From NCBI GenBank assembly GCA_016789725.1, contig JAEUQN010000022.1, forward strand, positions 1 to 58,562: 58,562 nucleotides of DNA, read 5' to 3'. Shown here piece by piece: positions 19,201 through 28,200 of the stretch; the first letter of the stretch is position 1, and each line of letters opens with the position of its first letter. The stretch comes from Blastocatellia bacterium (GTDB lineage Bacteria > Acidobacteriota > Blastocatellia > RBC074). The notes beneath the pieces were generated by a model. It was not told the origin of the DNA. It ran no database searches and saw only the letters and a program-made list of their open reading frames with translations. The position numbers and the translations under genes were made by a program.

Positions 19201-21553
19201 AAACGACCGCAAAGCCTTTGCGTGTATTGTCAGGTGTGGCATCGTCTACCGCCGTCGCCAACTTGGCGACCACAGTTCCTTTGCCCGGCGCATCGCCTTT
19301 TACTTTGAAGGACGCCTCGGTTTGTCCGGCGTCAATCGTCAATGAGGCCGGGCTGATGTCCAGCTTTACGCCTTCTTCATTGGTCAGATTGAAGGTTGCG
19401 GGAGCCGACAGCTTGCGCGACAACACCAGCGTCATATCAATCGTTGCCCCCGGTTTGATGCGGGCTTCCATCGGACGAATCAGCAGAGATAAAACGGGCG
19501 GGGCAGGAAGCTGAAGTGTGCCTGCATCGGTCGTGCCAGGGACCACTGCCTTGACCAGCTTGAAGGTTCTGAGCGGGTTGCCCGCAGGCGTGAAGAACAT
19601 CGCATCAAGGCGCAGCTCGTCATCGTTTTTCGCGCGCACGCCTTTGATTTCAAATTTACCCTCAGAATCGGTGACTGCGCCGCGACCACGCGTAAAGACG
19701 CGCGCTTTGCTGACAGGCTTGTCATTACTGTCTACGACGCGCCCAATCACATTGGTGAACGTGACCTGATCAATCGGCGCACCGATAAACCAGATCGTAG
19801 CGAAGTCAATCACCGCACTGGCGACAATTTTTTCGCCGGTGCTGTCCACGGTCGCCGTACCTTTTTTGACAAAGCTCGCGGGCGCGACATTGGAACGGAA
19901 GGCATATAAATCCAGCACTGTACCCGCCGGGAATTTATCAGGATTCGGGAACGTCAATGTTGCAAGTCCTTCGCCCTTTGATCCGAACGTCGTGCCCATC
20001 GGTGTAATCAACGCCACGACGGACGGATATACTTTCGATGGTAATGGCGCGGGCAAACGACCATCCGCAGACAATCGCGTCAGACCTAAGCGCGGCTCTT
20101 TTGCGCCTTTCGGAAAGGTGACAGTGCTGGGGATTTCCAGCTTCAAGCCATCGTGTTCGATGATGACTGGATCAGCTTCTGGCTGCGCTACCAGATTGCC
20201 TGCCAGGCTGTACGGCCATTTCACATTATTGAGGAAAGCAGTGCTGCCTAATCCCGCAGGCAGGTAAATCGGATAGCCGATTTCGTTGTCGCGGCTATCG
20301 GTGACGATCATATTGAACGTCATTGTTGGCAGTCCCAGATTGGCCGGGAGCAGCGATGTATCAATATCCACCTGCGCCACACCGCGCGGGACATCGGTCA
20401 GCAGGAAGCGTCCGTTCGAGTCAGTTGAGGTGGCAACACTGGCACTGGCAACACTCACGGTAATGCCACTGAGCGGTGATCCATTCCCATCCAGGACCGT
20501 GCCGGAAATCGAAGTTTTGACAGCCAAAGACGCGGTGCTTTTGCGCGTGCCGGAAGTATTGCCAATCGTGACTTTGTCGGTGGCCGCGCCGTACGGCACG
20601 ATGAAGGTCAACGCGGTCGCGCTGGTCGAAACGATTTGTCCCGACGTCGAACCCAGCTTGACCGAAGCTTCAGTCAGTGTGGTCGGAAATTGTGTCCCCG
20701 TGACCGTCACGACTTGTCCTGCGACGGCTTCGGCAGTGCTGAATGCTGTAATTACCGGCGCACCTGCCGGAGCTTCGGGATTGCCGCCCACATTGATCGT
20801 GATGGTGTTACTGATGGTCAGGCCATCGGTGATGAAGAGGTCTAATGCGCCTTGCCCGGTGACCGCTTCAGGAATGCGAATGTTGATTTGATCGAGCGCC
20901 ACGTAATAAAGCTGCGGCCCGGCATAATCCACCTGTGCTTCGATGCCGCCAATGAAGGCTTTCACGTCTTTGCCGTCGCGCACGCCCGTGCCAAACAGCA
21001 CCAGATAATTGCCCGGCGGCACAATGTTCGTTGACCCATCGCCGTTATTGACTTGCGTGTACGTGATGCCATCCGCTGTGAACGCTGCTGCCGGAGAACC
21101 CGTCCCTTGCTGGTTTTGCGTGAAGATGTTCAGGCTGCTTGCCGCCATGTACAAATCGCCTTGTGCCAGTGTGACGCCCTGATCGTTGGTGACGACAACT
21201 GTCGCCGTTGCATCCAACTCGGTCGCGCTCGGCACAATGTAGTTGATCTGGTTTGGTCCCACGAAAAGCAGTTCCGCCAAACGATTGTTGACCAGCACCC
21301 GGATGCCGCCGAGCGAGGTTGGCAATTGAATTCCCGCCGTCACCGAATCAACATCTTCGGTTGCGATGTAATTCTGATCCGTAATGGCAACGGTAAAACC
21401 GGAAACAATGCTGTCCGGCGCGACCGCCGGTTGATAACGGGCGGCGTCAACCGTGACGAATGGTTTGACTGTTTGTGCGGGAGCAGCGACCTGCGCTGCC
21501 AGCAACAATAAAAGGATGCTCAAAATACTTCGGATGGCGTGTCTCGTAGTCAT
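16268..21553 (-). CDS. Large secreted protein with ten C-terminal IPT/TIG-like repeats
   Basis: A 1761-residue exported protein of unknown role. Order of parts: signal peptide (residues 1-26); an acidobacterial-type beta domain of about 230 residues with the marker GPNQINYIVPS; one IPT/TIG domain (about 260-345); a carboxypeptidase-regulatory-like domain (SISGTVLDGNGSPLSGITV); a middle region; a second regulatory-like domain (NVIGRVVDSNDKPVSKARV); a further sandwich domain; then ten tandem IPT-like repeats from about residue 790 to the end, each opening with a form of LETITPxEGxPGxxFxLxG. The whole reads as a surface or adhesive rod. It ends in a terminator and seems to be a single-gene transcript. 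Confidence 0.8.
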   Translation of the reverse strand: MTTRHAIRSILSILLLLLAAQVAAPAQTVKPFVTVDAARYQPAVAPDSIVSGFTVAITDQNYIATEDVDSVTAGIQLPTSLGGIRVLVNNRLAELLFVGPNQINYIVPSATELDATATVVVTNDQGVTLAQGDLYMAASSLNIFTQNQQGTGSPAAAFTADGITYTQVNNGDGSTNIVPPGNYLVLFGTGVRDGKDVKAFIGGIEAQVDYAGPQLYYVALDQINIRIPEAVTGQGALDLFITDGLTISNTITINVGGNPEAPAGAPVITAFSTAEAVAGQVVTVTGTQFPTTLTEASVKLGSTSGQIVSTSATALTFIVPYGAATDKVTIGNTSGTRKSTASLAVKTSISGTVLDGNGSPLSGITVSVASASVATSTDSNGRFLLTDVPRGVAQVDIDTSLLPANLGLPTMTFNMIVTDSRDNEIGYPIYLPAGLGSTAFLNNVKWPYSLAGNLVAQPEADPVIIEHDGLKLEIPSTVTFPKGAKEPRLGLTRLSADGRLPAPLPSKVYPSVVALITPMGTTFGSKGEGLATLTFPNPDKFPAGTVLDLYAFRSNVAPASFVKKGTATVDSTGEKIVASAVIDFATIWFIGAPIDQVTFTNVIGRVVDSNDKPVSKARVFTRGRGAVTDSEGKFEIKGVRAKNDDELRLDAMFFTPAGNPLRTFKLVKAVVPGTTDAGTLQLPAPPVLSLLIRPMEARIKPGATIDMTLVLSRKLSAPATFNLTNEEGVKLDISPASLTIDAGQTEASFKVKGDAPGKGTVVAKLATAVDDATPDNTRKGFAVVYVVNTAPVLNSISPASGAPGSSFTLVGTGFGSEAQQHQVHFKQSERIIQVDVRTLKLTPGTDGSASLSGIVPGLRVGEAEVFISVMRNGVLSEPSNKLKFTTTATPAPKLETITPTSGMPGATFTLSGVGLDPNPKNNGIFFKLGDKIIPSPVELLKVLTTPEADGSVRIQGIVPRMPSGDAEVFAVVFRNGAPSEPSNKLAFKVSAPEGAKLETIDPKEGTPKEGFTIKGSGFDPDPKRNFVFFKKGDRLIQLDSASLKSDGKTYISGIVPRVMPGDYEVFVVTNLESVAATAGKLPGTPSNVLPFKVLPPPAAKLESVDPGEGKPGVVFTLKGSGWGEDVRNFRVVFKQSDRFMLLDPTTIKFDATTIAGKVPNVASGDYEILVITHLDLVPGTATTMPGVPSNSLKFKVLGDPIIPPTSGPELISISPTEGKPGELFKLTGKNFSTDITVTFMVGAIQHIMNGARLKITETTIEAELPAMPPGEGKVFVHNSKGQSNALPFKFIAPDKPTLETITPGEGAPGTKFTLKGLKFRPFYELFFKKGERVVCVPHNQVQGDETMVMGIIPGLEPGDYEVYVGFVGGVPFSNPLPFKVLPLPKAPKLLTIDPVEGKGGMPFKLTGENVGPFFNIVFRQGDKRSEINPDGYRFENGLFAGMVPNMAPGEAEVFLAFEGGAPLSNVLKFKFLGDSTTTPKPEVESISPSEGAPGTPFKLTGKNFIDGQVVYFRQGTSDRPVPKESLKITATTIEGVVPALPPGAAEVFVGFVNSAGINEISNKLPFKFLPPANVAKLDTINPTEVLPGGQFKLTGTNLAPFYEVVFKQGEEYVDVPHHLLKFTDGTMIEGIVPGMVPGVTEVLVGYGNDDSHVASNPLPVKVLAAPPVALEAISSVDGKPEGAPGQEFKITGRNLAPFYTIVFKQGAQVVKIEGFNYRVVDGVIVLMLPDLPAGAAEVYLALGADGPAASNVLPFTIKPKS

Positions 21554-21940
21554 GGGTGGGTGCTTCTTTCAGAGTAAGGTTCAATGGTTACGATGTCAGC
21601 GCGGACCGGCAAAATGACTTACGTGAGGTTTGCCTGAGGTGGCGCGCAGAGACTTCAAAGAAAACTATCCGGCGCAGCGATGGCAACTGGTGTTCCAAAA
21701 TCAAACCGACGGGAAATTGTGGCGAGGTGTGTTGACGCTATGATTTTGATTTTACAGGGATTGCTTTTTTTTATGATTTTTGTGATGGGAAAAAGTCAAC
21801 CGCGCTCAAAGGCAGTTGTGACCGGCGTATCATTGCGCTGCAAGACCTCCGTGAAGTGTCCGTCATTCTGCGGCACTGACGAGGTGACGCTTTCAGGCAC
21901 ATTCGCGCAATGGTGAAAAGCGGCCTGGCTAATTGCCTGG
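21554..21940. other. Gene-free stretch upstream of the IPT-repeat gene
   Basis: 387 bases with no convincing gene; short frames inside lack ribosome sites and protein character. A weak candidate minus-strand promoter for the downstream gene is TTGACT (21794-21799) with CATAAA (21770-21775), spacing 18, about 220 nt before the start codon. Confidence 0.4.
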
Positions 21941-23035
21941 CTAACTGATAGTTGCGCCGTGCTTGGCCTGACGTTTCCGCCGGAACAAAATAAACCCCAA
22001 TGTGCCTCCGACCAACAACAGCAAATCCAACGGCAGCGGAAACTGCCAATCATCCTCAACCACAATCGGCGGAGGGGCAGTGATGTTTTGTGTCGAGGCC
22101 GTAGCAAAGAAGACATCGTCTGTACCAGGGCGCGGCGACGCTTTATCTGTAAATGCCGTGAGCCAAAGATTGGCGGGGAGTTGTGTTGGCCTGAGGCCAC
22201 AATCACGAGCTATTTGTTCGTGAAATAATGTATCCACTGGATTCGCCCACACGACTTCGCCCGGCCATTGTTGTTCACCAAGCGAACCTTGCATCCGCGC
22301 CTCGCTCAGGAAGAAAACCTTCAGCGAACGAGGCATCGTTGGTGAAGCCTTTTCACCGCGCAAATCCGCTGGCTCCCGATACGGAAAGAACGGACGCTCA
22401 GTCGTAAACGACATCCGTACCGGCTTCGTCGCAAAGCGGCTGCCATTCGCACTGAGCTTGAACGCCGTGATTTTCCAATGTGCCTTCACGTATGGTTTCA
22501 GCCATTCAATCAATGCTGGACGCGATTCATAACCATGTTTGCCGAGCCATTCGTTAAGGGAAGTTGCGTTGTCTGCTTCCAACACGACCGCGTCATAACC
22601 CCCGACTTGCTGTTCGTCCAACACCCGCACCGCGCTGGGAGGGATCGCGGTTGAGATGGCGCGTTCTTCGTTCATTCCCAAAAACGGCATCAACAGGAGC
22701 GGCGTAAAATCGAAGCCATCGAAATGCGGCGTGTGAACATATTTCGGACGAATGAGTTCGCTGACCGTATCCATTGCGTACTGCGCTTCCGCCAATTCCG
22801 GTTTCGTCGGCGTCGGCACGAGAAAGCCAAAATCCTCTGCACCACTGAATGACGCCATCCGAATGAAATGCTCAGTCTTCGTTTTCGCATCCCACACAAT
22901 AACGGCGGCTTCTTCATTGATGTTGACGAATTGCCCGTTGCGCGGTGCAGGCGCGCAGGCGAATAGAATTGTTGCTGGATTGATTGTCAACAAGGCAACC
23001 GTTAATAGCTTGGTGATAGATGATTTGTAGTGCAT
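21941..23035 (-). CDS. DUF2330-family exported/membrane-anchored protein
   Basis: About 364 residues. The ATG at 23035 gives a good signal peptide (MHYKSSITKLLTVALLTINP) ending before the invariant-looking CAPAPRNG. The sequence then follows the DUF2330 pattern: EAAVIVWDAKTKTEHFIRM, a FGFLVPTPTKPELAEA segment and long ordinary beta-rich stretches. A single hydrophobic helix (LPLDLLLLVGGTLGFILF) followed by RRKRQ near the end anchors the C-terminus in the membrane with the bulk outside. The biochemical role of the family is not known to me. It faces away from the helicase cassette that starts at 23239. Confidence 0.75.
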   Translation of the reverse strand: MHYKSSITKLLTVALLTINPATILFACAPAPRNGQFVNINEEAAVIVWDAKTKTEHFIRMASFSGAEDFGFLVPTPTKPELAEAQYAMDTVSELIRPKYVHTPHFDGFDFTPLLLMPFLGMNEERAISTAIPPSAVRVLDEQQVGGYDAVVLEADNATSLNEWLGKHGYESRPALIEWLKPYVKAHWKITAFKLSANGSRFATKPVRMSFTTERPFFPYREPADLRGEKASPTMPRSLKVFFLSEARMQGSLGEQQWPGEVVWANPVDTLFHEQIARDCGLRPTQLPANLWLTAFTDKASPRPGTDDVFFATASTQNITAPPPIVVEDDWQFPLPLDLLLLVGGTLGFILFRRKRQAKHGATIS

Positions 23036-23099
23036 AGAAATTCTACCTGGGCATAGGATCAATCGTAGCCGTTGGTTAAGGCTACGCACAGCTTAATTT

Positions 23100-23105
23100 T
23101 ATAAT
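23100..23105 (+). promoter_or_regulatory. Candidate -10 element for the two-gene cassette
   Basis: A perfect TATAAT lies about 133 nt upstream of the 23239 start codon, in an A/T-rich intergenic stretch. I see no good -35 at normal spacing, so the call is tentative. Confidence 0.3.
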
Positions 23106-23238
23106 AGTGTCCTATCTTCTTTCGTAAAAGTGACAGACTTTAGACCTTACCTTTTGTAGCAGAACAGCCTTATGGTAGTTTATTGCACGTGCCCAAGCCA
23201 TAATCTCAGGACAAATTCTCAGAAAAGGGGCCTCACAA

Positions 23239-25233
23239 ATGGGAAAAGATTATTGGGAAAGCCGATTTGCGCAGCAATTTTCTAAAGTTGAAAACAAACA
23301 AAAACCAGGAGTGCTTCTTTCCTTAATTCCGGGTCGTGACGAATGGCCAGAGTTCCGAAACTTTGTGCGCCAAGAATGGCGCTATGAGGAAGGCTATTAC
23401 TCTATTCGCAGAGAGCGCCCTCACTGTTTTATTGCACTACTTGGAGGAGTGGCCTTCTACGAATATGAAGAACATCGCTTCTGGCCTTATTTTGCTCAAC
23501 AAGTTGGGGGATCGTCCATTCCGGCTAGTAAACAGCACGAAATAAACGCAGATTTTGTCCGAGTTGCATTACAACTTGGTCTAAAAATGCTCGGCACAGA
23601 CTATGTTGGTTCAGCCGTCTATCAGATTGGAATTCCTCTTTCGCTTTGGCAACACTTTCTGAGGTTTTGCGAATGGGCTTGGTCAAACGAGGAATGGGAA
23701 GAATTCTCTTCTATTGATTGGGAAAAGGCGGTCGAAAAACGGATCATTAACATCCCTCGCCTGAGAAATTTCTTGCTCGGCAATCGTAGCGACGCAACTA
23801 CTTTCACGCGTGAAATTCTTGATGCTCGGCGCATCCTGAGCGACGACGAAAAACTAACGATCAATGATCTAAAACAAGCTTCACTCTTGCGACAAGAATA
23901 CTTTGATGAAGTGCCTGAAACGGCTGAATTCCTTCGCCCTTCAAATCCTGATTCACTGTTCCAAAATCGCGCAAGGCTTTATTGGGACGAAGGGTGCATC
24001 AACTTGCATTTACCCGCCGTAGCTAATGATAAGCTGCCTGCCACTTGGAGAATAGACCACATCGAACAACGGGCTTCTACAACACCTGACAGTCTTCCGC
24101 TTGATTCAACTGCTTTTGAAGAAACTCTGTTGTTAACCTTGCAATCTGGTGAACGCACAGAGAAACAACGATTAAATGGACTTAAACCATTTGGCTTATG
24201 GGATGCTGAGAGGGAAAAGTTTGTCAACCACCGTCGAGACGCTTTGCCAGTAGGACAATATGCGTTGATTTCACGTGATGTGTTGGGAATGAACCGGCGT
24301 GGTTTTGATGAAGACGATAATCCGAAGAATGAGCCGTTTGAATTGCGGGATGGCACAAGTTGTTATGTGACGCGCCTTGCGCCAACTGAGAAAAGTGCGG
24401 AAGTTTCTTTTACTGGCAGAAAAGAGAAAATCAGCTTTCGCTCTGGCTTAAAAATAGAAGCACGCATTTTTGCTGGACAAGGCTGCTTTGCGGCGAACTT
24501 CAGCCGCTATCAGCAATGGATAAAAGTAGAACGATTGCCGTTGCTTTGTCTCGCTATTCCATATGGGAGTTTTGAAAACCCAGGGCAGTCTGTACAACAA
24601 AAGTTCACAGTGCTTATTGGCGAAGAAAAAGTGGAAGGGCAATGGAAAAAGCAGCATGAAGATGACGCCCAAGAATTCTATATTTGGAATTGGGAAAATG
24701 AGCCACAGCTAAAACAGAAAGTGACAATTGCAATTCAAGCCAAGGGCCTCGGTAGTAGGTTTGAGTATCAGATTGAAATGCTGCAATCGAAACTACCCGA
24801 TCATTGCTGGCAAAATTTACCCGGTGCGTTTCTGCCGATGGTATTGTTGGCGCAACCTATGTCACAAATGAAAGATGGAATGCTGTGGCAGGATTTATTA
24901 TCGGCGCGAGAAGCCATTACGCCTGACGGCCTACAGGTATCACGTCATAACTTGAGAGAATATGTCAATCGTGGCTTTCTTGAGTATCACGGGCATCGCT
25001 GGCGCATCGTTGAATCCAGGTGCAAGCTTGAATCTGTGGATGAGGGAAATTGCCTGATGAGCTATTGCGGCAATCCAGCTATCCTTTGGGGGTTATTCAA
25101 GTATGTGAATAACAACCACTCAGCCATCGCATTGCCAGAAATTGAAGTAATTAGCCTTAAAGGTGAGTTACCATATTTACAAACCCTTTGGCAGGCAAGG
25201 CAGATTGAATCAGTCAAAAAAATATTTCGGTAA
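23239..25233 (+). CDS. Unrecognised 664-residue protein, partner of the downstream helicase
   Basis: I do not recognise this family. The protein is soluble (no signal peptide or membrane helix), rich in Trp, Tyr and Phe in its first 230 residues, mostly helical there (for example WQHFLRFCEWAWSNEEWEEF), and beta-rich from about 240 to 540. Residues about 555-600 look like a winged helix (VSRHNLREYVNRGFLEYHGH). No nuclease, protease or methylase motif is visible. A purine-rich AAAAGGGG site precedes the ATG. The helicase gene begins 45 nt after the stop codon, so the two are surely one operon. I infer a DNA-binding or target-recognition partner; homology to Druantia DruH was considered but cannot be judged by eye. 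Confidence 0.6.
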   Translation: MGKDYWESRFAQQFSKVENKQKPGVLLSLIPGRDEWPEFRNFVRQEWRYEEGYYSIRRERPHCFIALLGGVAFYEYEEHRFWPYFAQQVGGSSIPASKQHEINADFVRVALQLGLKMLGTDYVGSAVYQIGIPLSLWQHFLRFCEWAWSNEEWEEFSSIDWEKAVEKRIINIPRLRNFLLGNRSDATTFTREILDARRILSDDEKLTINDLKQASLLRQEYFDEVPETAEFLRPSNPDSLFQNRARLYWDEGCINLHLPAVANDKLPATWRIDHIEQRASTTPDSLPLDSTAFEETLLLTLQSGERTEKQRLNGLKPFGLWDAEREKFVNHRRDALPVGQYALISRDVLGMNRRGFDEDDNPKNEPFELRDGTSCYVTRLAPTEKSAEVSFTGRKEKISFRSGLKIEARIFAGQGCFAANFSRYQQWIKVERLPLLCLAIPYGSFENPGQSVQQKFTVLIGEEKVEGQWKKQHEDDAQEFYIWNWENEPQLKQKVTIAIQAKGLGSRFEYQIEMLQSKLPDHCWQNLPGAFLPMVLLAQPMSQMKDGMLWQDLLSAREAITPDGLQVSRHNLREYVNRGFLEYHGHRWRIVESRCKLESVDEGNCLMSYCGNPAILWGLFKYVNNNHSAIALPEIEVISLKGELPYLQTLWQARQIESVKKIFR

Positions 25234-25278
25234 TCATAAAGAAGTTCGCTTGGTAACTGATCTTTGGAGGCCCTAAAT

Positions 25279-28200
25279 ATGGAATCGCTGACCACTCGAT
25301 TTGAAAAAGAAGTCTTCAATCCTTACGTTGAATTCTTGCGTTCTACCTATCGCATTCATCCTGATTTTGCACATGTCAAAAAAGCCTGGGAAGAAAAGTT
25401 GACCATGCAAGAATTGGTTAACGGGCCTTACCTCGAAAAATCTCAGATGTATGCGCCGGGAGATGGTTTAGATACCATGTTTTTGCACGAGAAAACGCGA
25501 GTAACCATCAATCACCGGCTTAGCGGGCGAAGTCTATACAAACATCAAACTGACGCGCTCAAATTGATTCTCAATGGGCAAAACGCAGTCATCGCTACGG
25601 GTACAAGCAGCGGTAAAACACTGTGTTATCAAATCCCAATTCTGGATGATTTGCTGCGCGATTCATCACCCGGCTTGCGAGCAATTATCATTTATCCCCT
25701 CAACGCATTAGTGAACGATCAATTGACCGAATGGGAAGAGATGTTGCGCGCCCATACGCAAATCACTTTTGCTCGTTTTACAGGGCAAACTCCGAATAAT
25801 CAGAAGGACTATGAAGTGCGTGAAAAAGAAATCATCGCACAGCTTCTAGCTGATGAGGGATACACTCAAAACGCCCTGCAACGTGAGGTTCAGCAACAGC
25901 TACAGAAGAGATTGAATGAGGTTCCAAAAAATCGGTTGAATCATCGGGAAGCCATTCGTAACAATCCGCCGCACATTCTTATTACGAATTTTTCAATGCT
26001 TGAATACTTGCTGGAACGTCCGGTGGACGCGCCAGTTTTTCATAATGCACGATTGAAATATCTGGTGCTTGATGAGGCACATGCTTATCGTGGAGTTCAG
26101 GCAACAGAAATTGCCTTTTTAGTGCGTCGCCTTAAAGACCGATTAGGACTTGAGCAACTAATCAGTGTCGCAACATCGGCCACATTGGGTGATCCAAACA
26201 AACCTGAAAGCAGAGAAAAGGTGCGGCAATTTGCTGCTGAGTTGTTTGGTGAACCATTCGCTGAACCTAATCCGATTTATGGGACACCCGCACAGCCAGA
26301 CTTTGTTTTCCCGTCGCACTACCCAATGCCGCAGGAATATATTGAGGCAGTAGGGCTAATACGTGCAGGGAAAATAGATGCCGCGTTGAAACAGCTTGGT
26401 CGAAATTCGCCTATTAAATCCCTGAATGATTTCTTCTCGCATGATCAAAACTTATATCGCTTGCGAAAAGAAATCCTGAAAGACCCGATTTTGCTACACG
26501 ACGCAGCAAAGTTATTGTGGGCAGACGATCCACAAGCAACAGATGGCTTGCAGGCACTGCTCGAAATTGCAGCTTTCATCAAACAAGATCAGGCACATGA
26601 AGACCTGTTGCCAACACGATTGCATTATTTTGTGCGAGCGCAAGACGGCTTACACGTTTGTTTGAATCAATCCTGTCCAAGAAGGCGTGATGACAAGGCT
26701 GCTTATTTTGTGTCGCGCAAGAGTGATGACAACGCAGAAGATGGTAAATGCACGTTTTGCAATTCACTCTTAGTCGAAGTTGTCACCTGTCGCAAGTGTG
26801 GTTATTTATATGGAGCTTTACAAGATTTAGGCCCGCGCCGCAAACAAAGCTCCGACCATGATGAAGCTGAAATCAAACCTGCATTTGACTCATTCTCGAC
26901 CGAGCTTGGTTGGGCAGCAGATTCTTTTTGGACCTACTTCAGCGTCGAAAAAGACTTACCGTTTCCAAAACGAAAAGAAATGGATGGTGACGAAGAGGAT
27001 GATGATAAAGACAACAGTAAACTCTTTCTCAATCCTGTGGCGTTGCAGTGGTGCGTGACCTGCGGCAAGAAAAAAGACAAGGGCGAGGGCGATAATTGCA
27101 AGTGCGCTGATCCGAAGCTTCGCAGCATTCAAGTTTTTCACCGCCAATGCCCTGCTGATAAGTATCAAAATCTTGACGATCCCAAGAAGAGACCCTTAAC
27201 CCGGTGTCCCAATTGTATGACAAGGAATGCTTCTGGATTAGAGCCTGTACGTCGGTTTCAGGAGTCCGATGATGAGACAGGCTTGGCGATGGCGTTGCCT
27301 CTATCGCATTTTCAAGTCACGCCACTGCAAGCAGATCAAAAGCCACCGCGCAAATTGCTGTGTTTTACAGATCACCGCCAACGCGCCGCTGCGTTTCCGG
27401 TGCTGTTGGAGGAAGAAACTTTTGCTCACGATCTTGGTAGAAAAATTGTTGAGATCGCAAACACCGCAAACAAGAAACTTGATTTCGTTGAGTTAGGAAA
27501 AAAGCTGGCTGATGCAGAGCAAGATGATCCTGATTTCTTTTTGCCGACATCGCGCATGCCCGATGAAAAGCTGGAGGGAAAAGAAGGCAAGGAGAAGAAA
27601 ACGAATTTATGGATCGCTGAAACATTCGCCTATTTCGGCATTCCAGATTCTGCTCGTGAATCGGCTGAAGATTTGGGGCTAGTTCGCATTGAGTACGAAG
27701 TAAAAGAGAACGAACAACGGCTATTTCATTCTCTGCTGAAAAAAATTGAGCCAGATATTTCGTTAGCTGAAGCAACTGCTGCAATGCAAACCTTGCTGAT
27801 GTTTTTGCGACAGAAAAAAATCTTTACTCTGCCCCCAAGCCACGTTTCGCCTGATGACATTGCATTCGGGCGAGTAGATGCTGACATCTCAATTACAGAA
27901 AAACGCGAAGGAAGTGATCGTCCAGGCTGGCTACCAAAAAAGAATCAGGATGGTAGTTACCGTGAGAATTTTGTCAGCGATTACCTTCGTCGTTTGTTTA
28001 GGGGAAACGATGACGAGACATACAAGCTTGCCGAGACCATCTGGAAATTTCTGACACATGAACATTTTTTGCTCATTGATCGCTCAAGTAAAGGCAGGTG
28101 GAAACTTGACCATGAAAGATTGTTTGTCACCAAGATGGTTGACCGTTTTGTTTGCAATCGTTGCAGTATTGTAACTGCCTATTCAGTGCAGCAATGTTGC

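Noticed and set aside
21680..21916. A 78-codon frame between the IPT-repeat and DUF2330 genes
   Set aside because: No ribosome site, odd composition, and it crosses a candidate promoter on the other strand.
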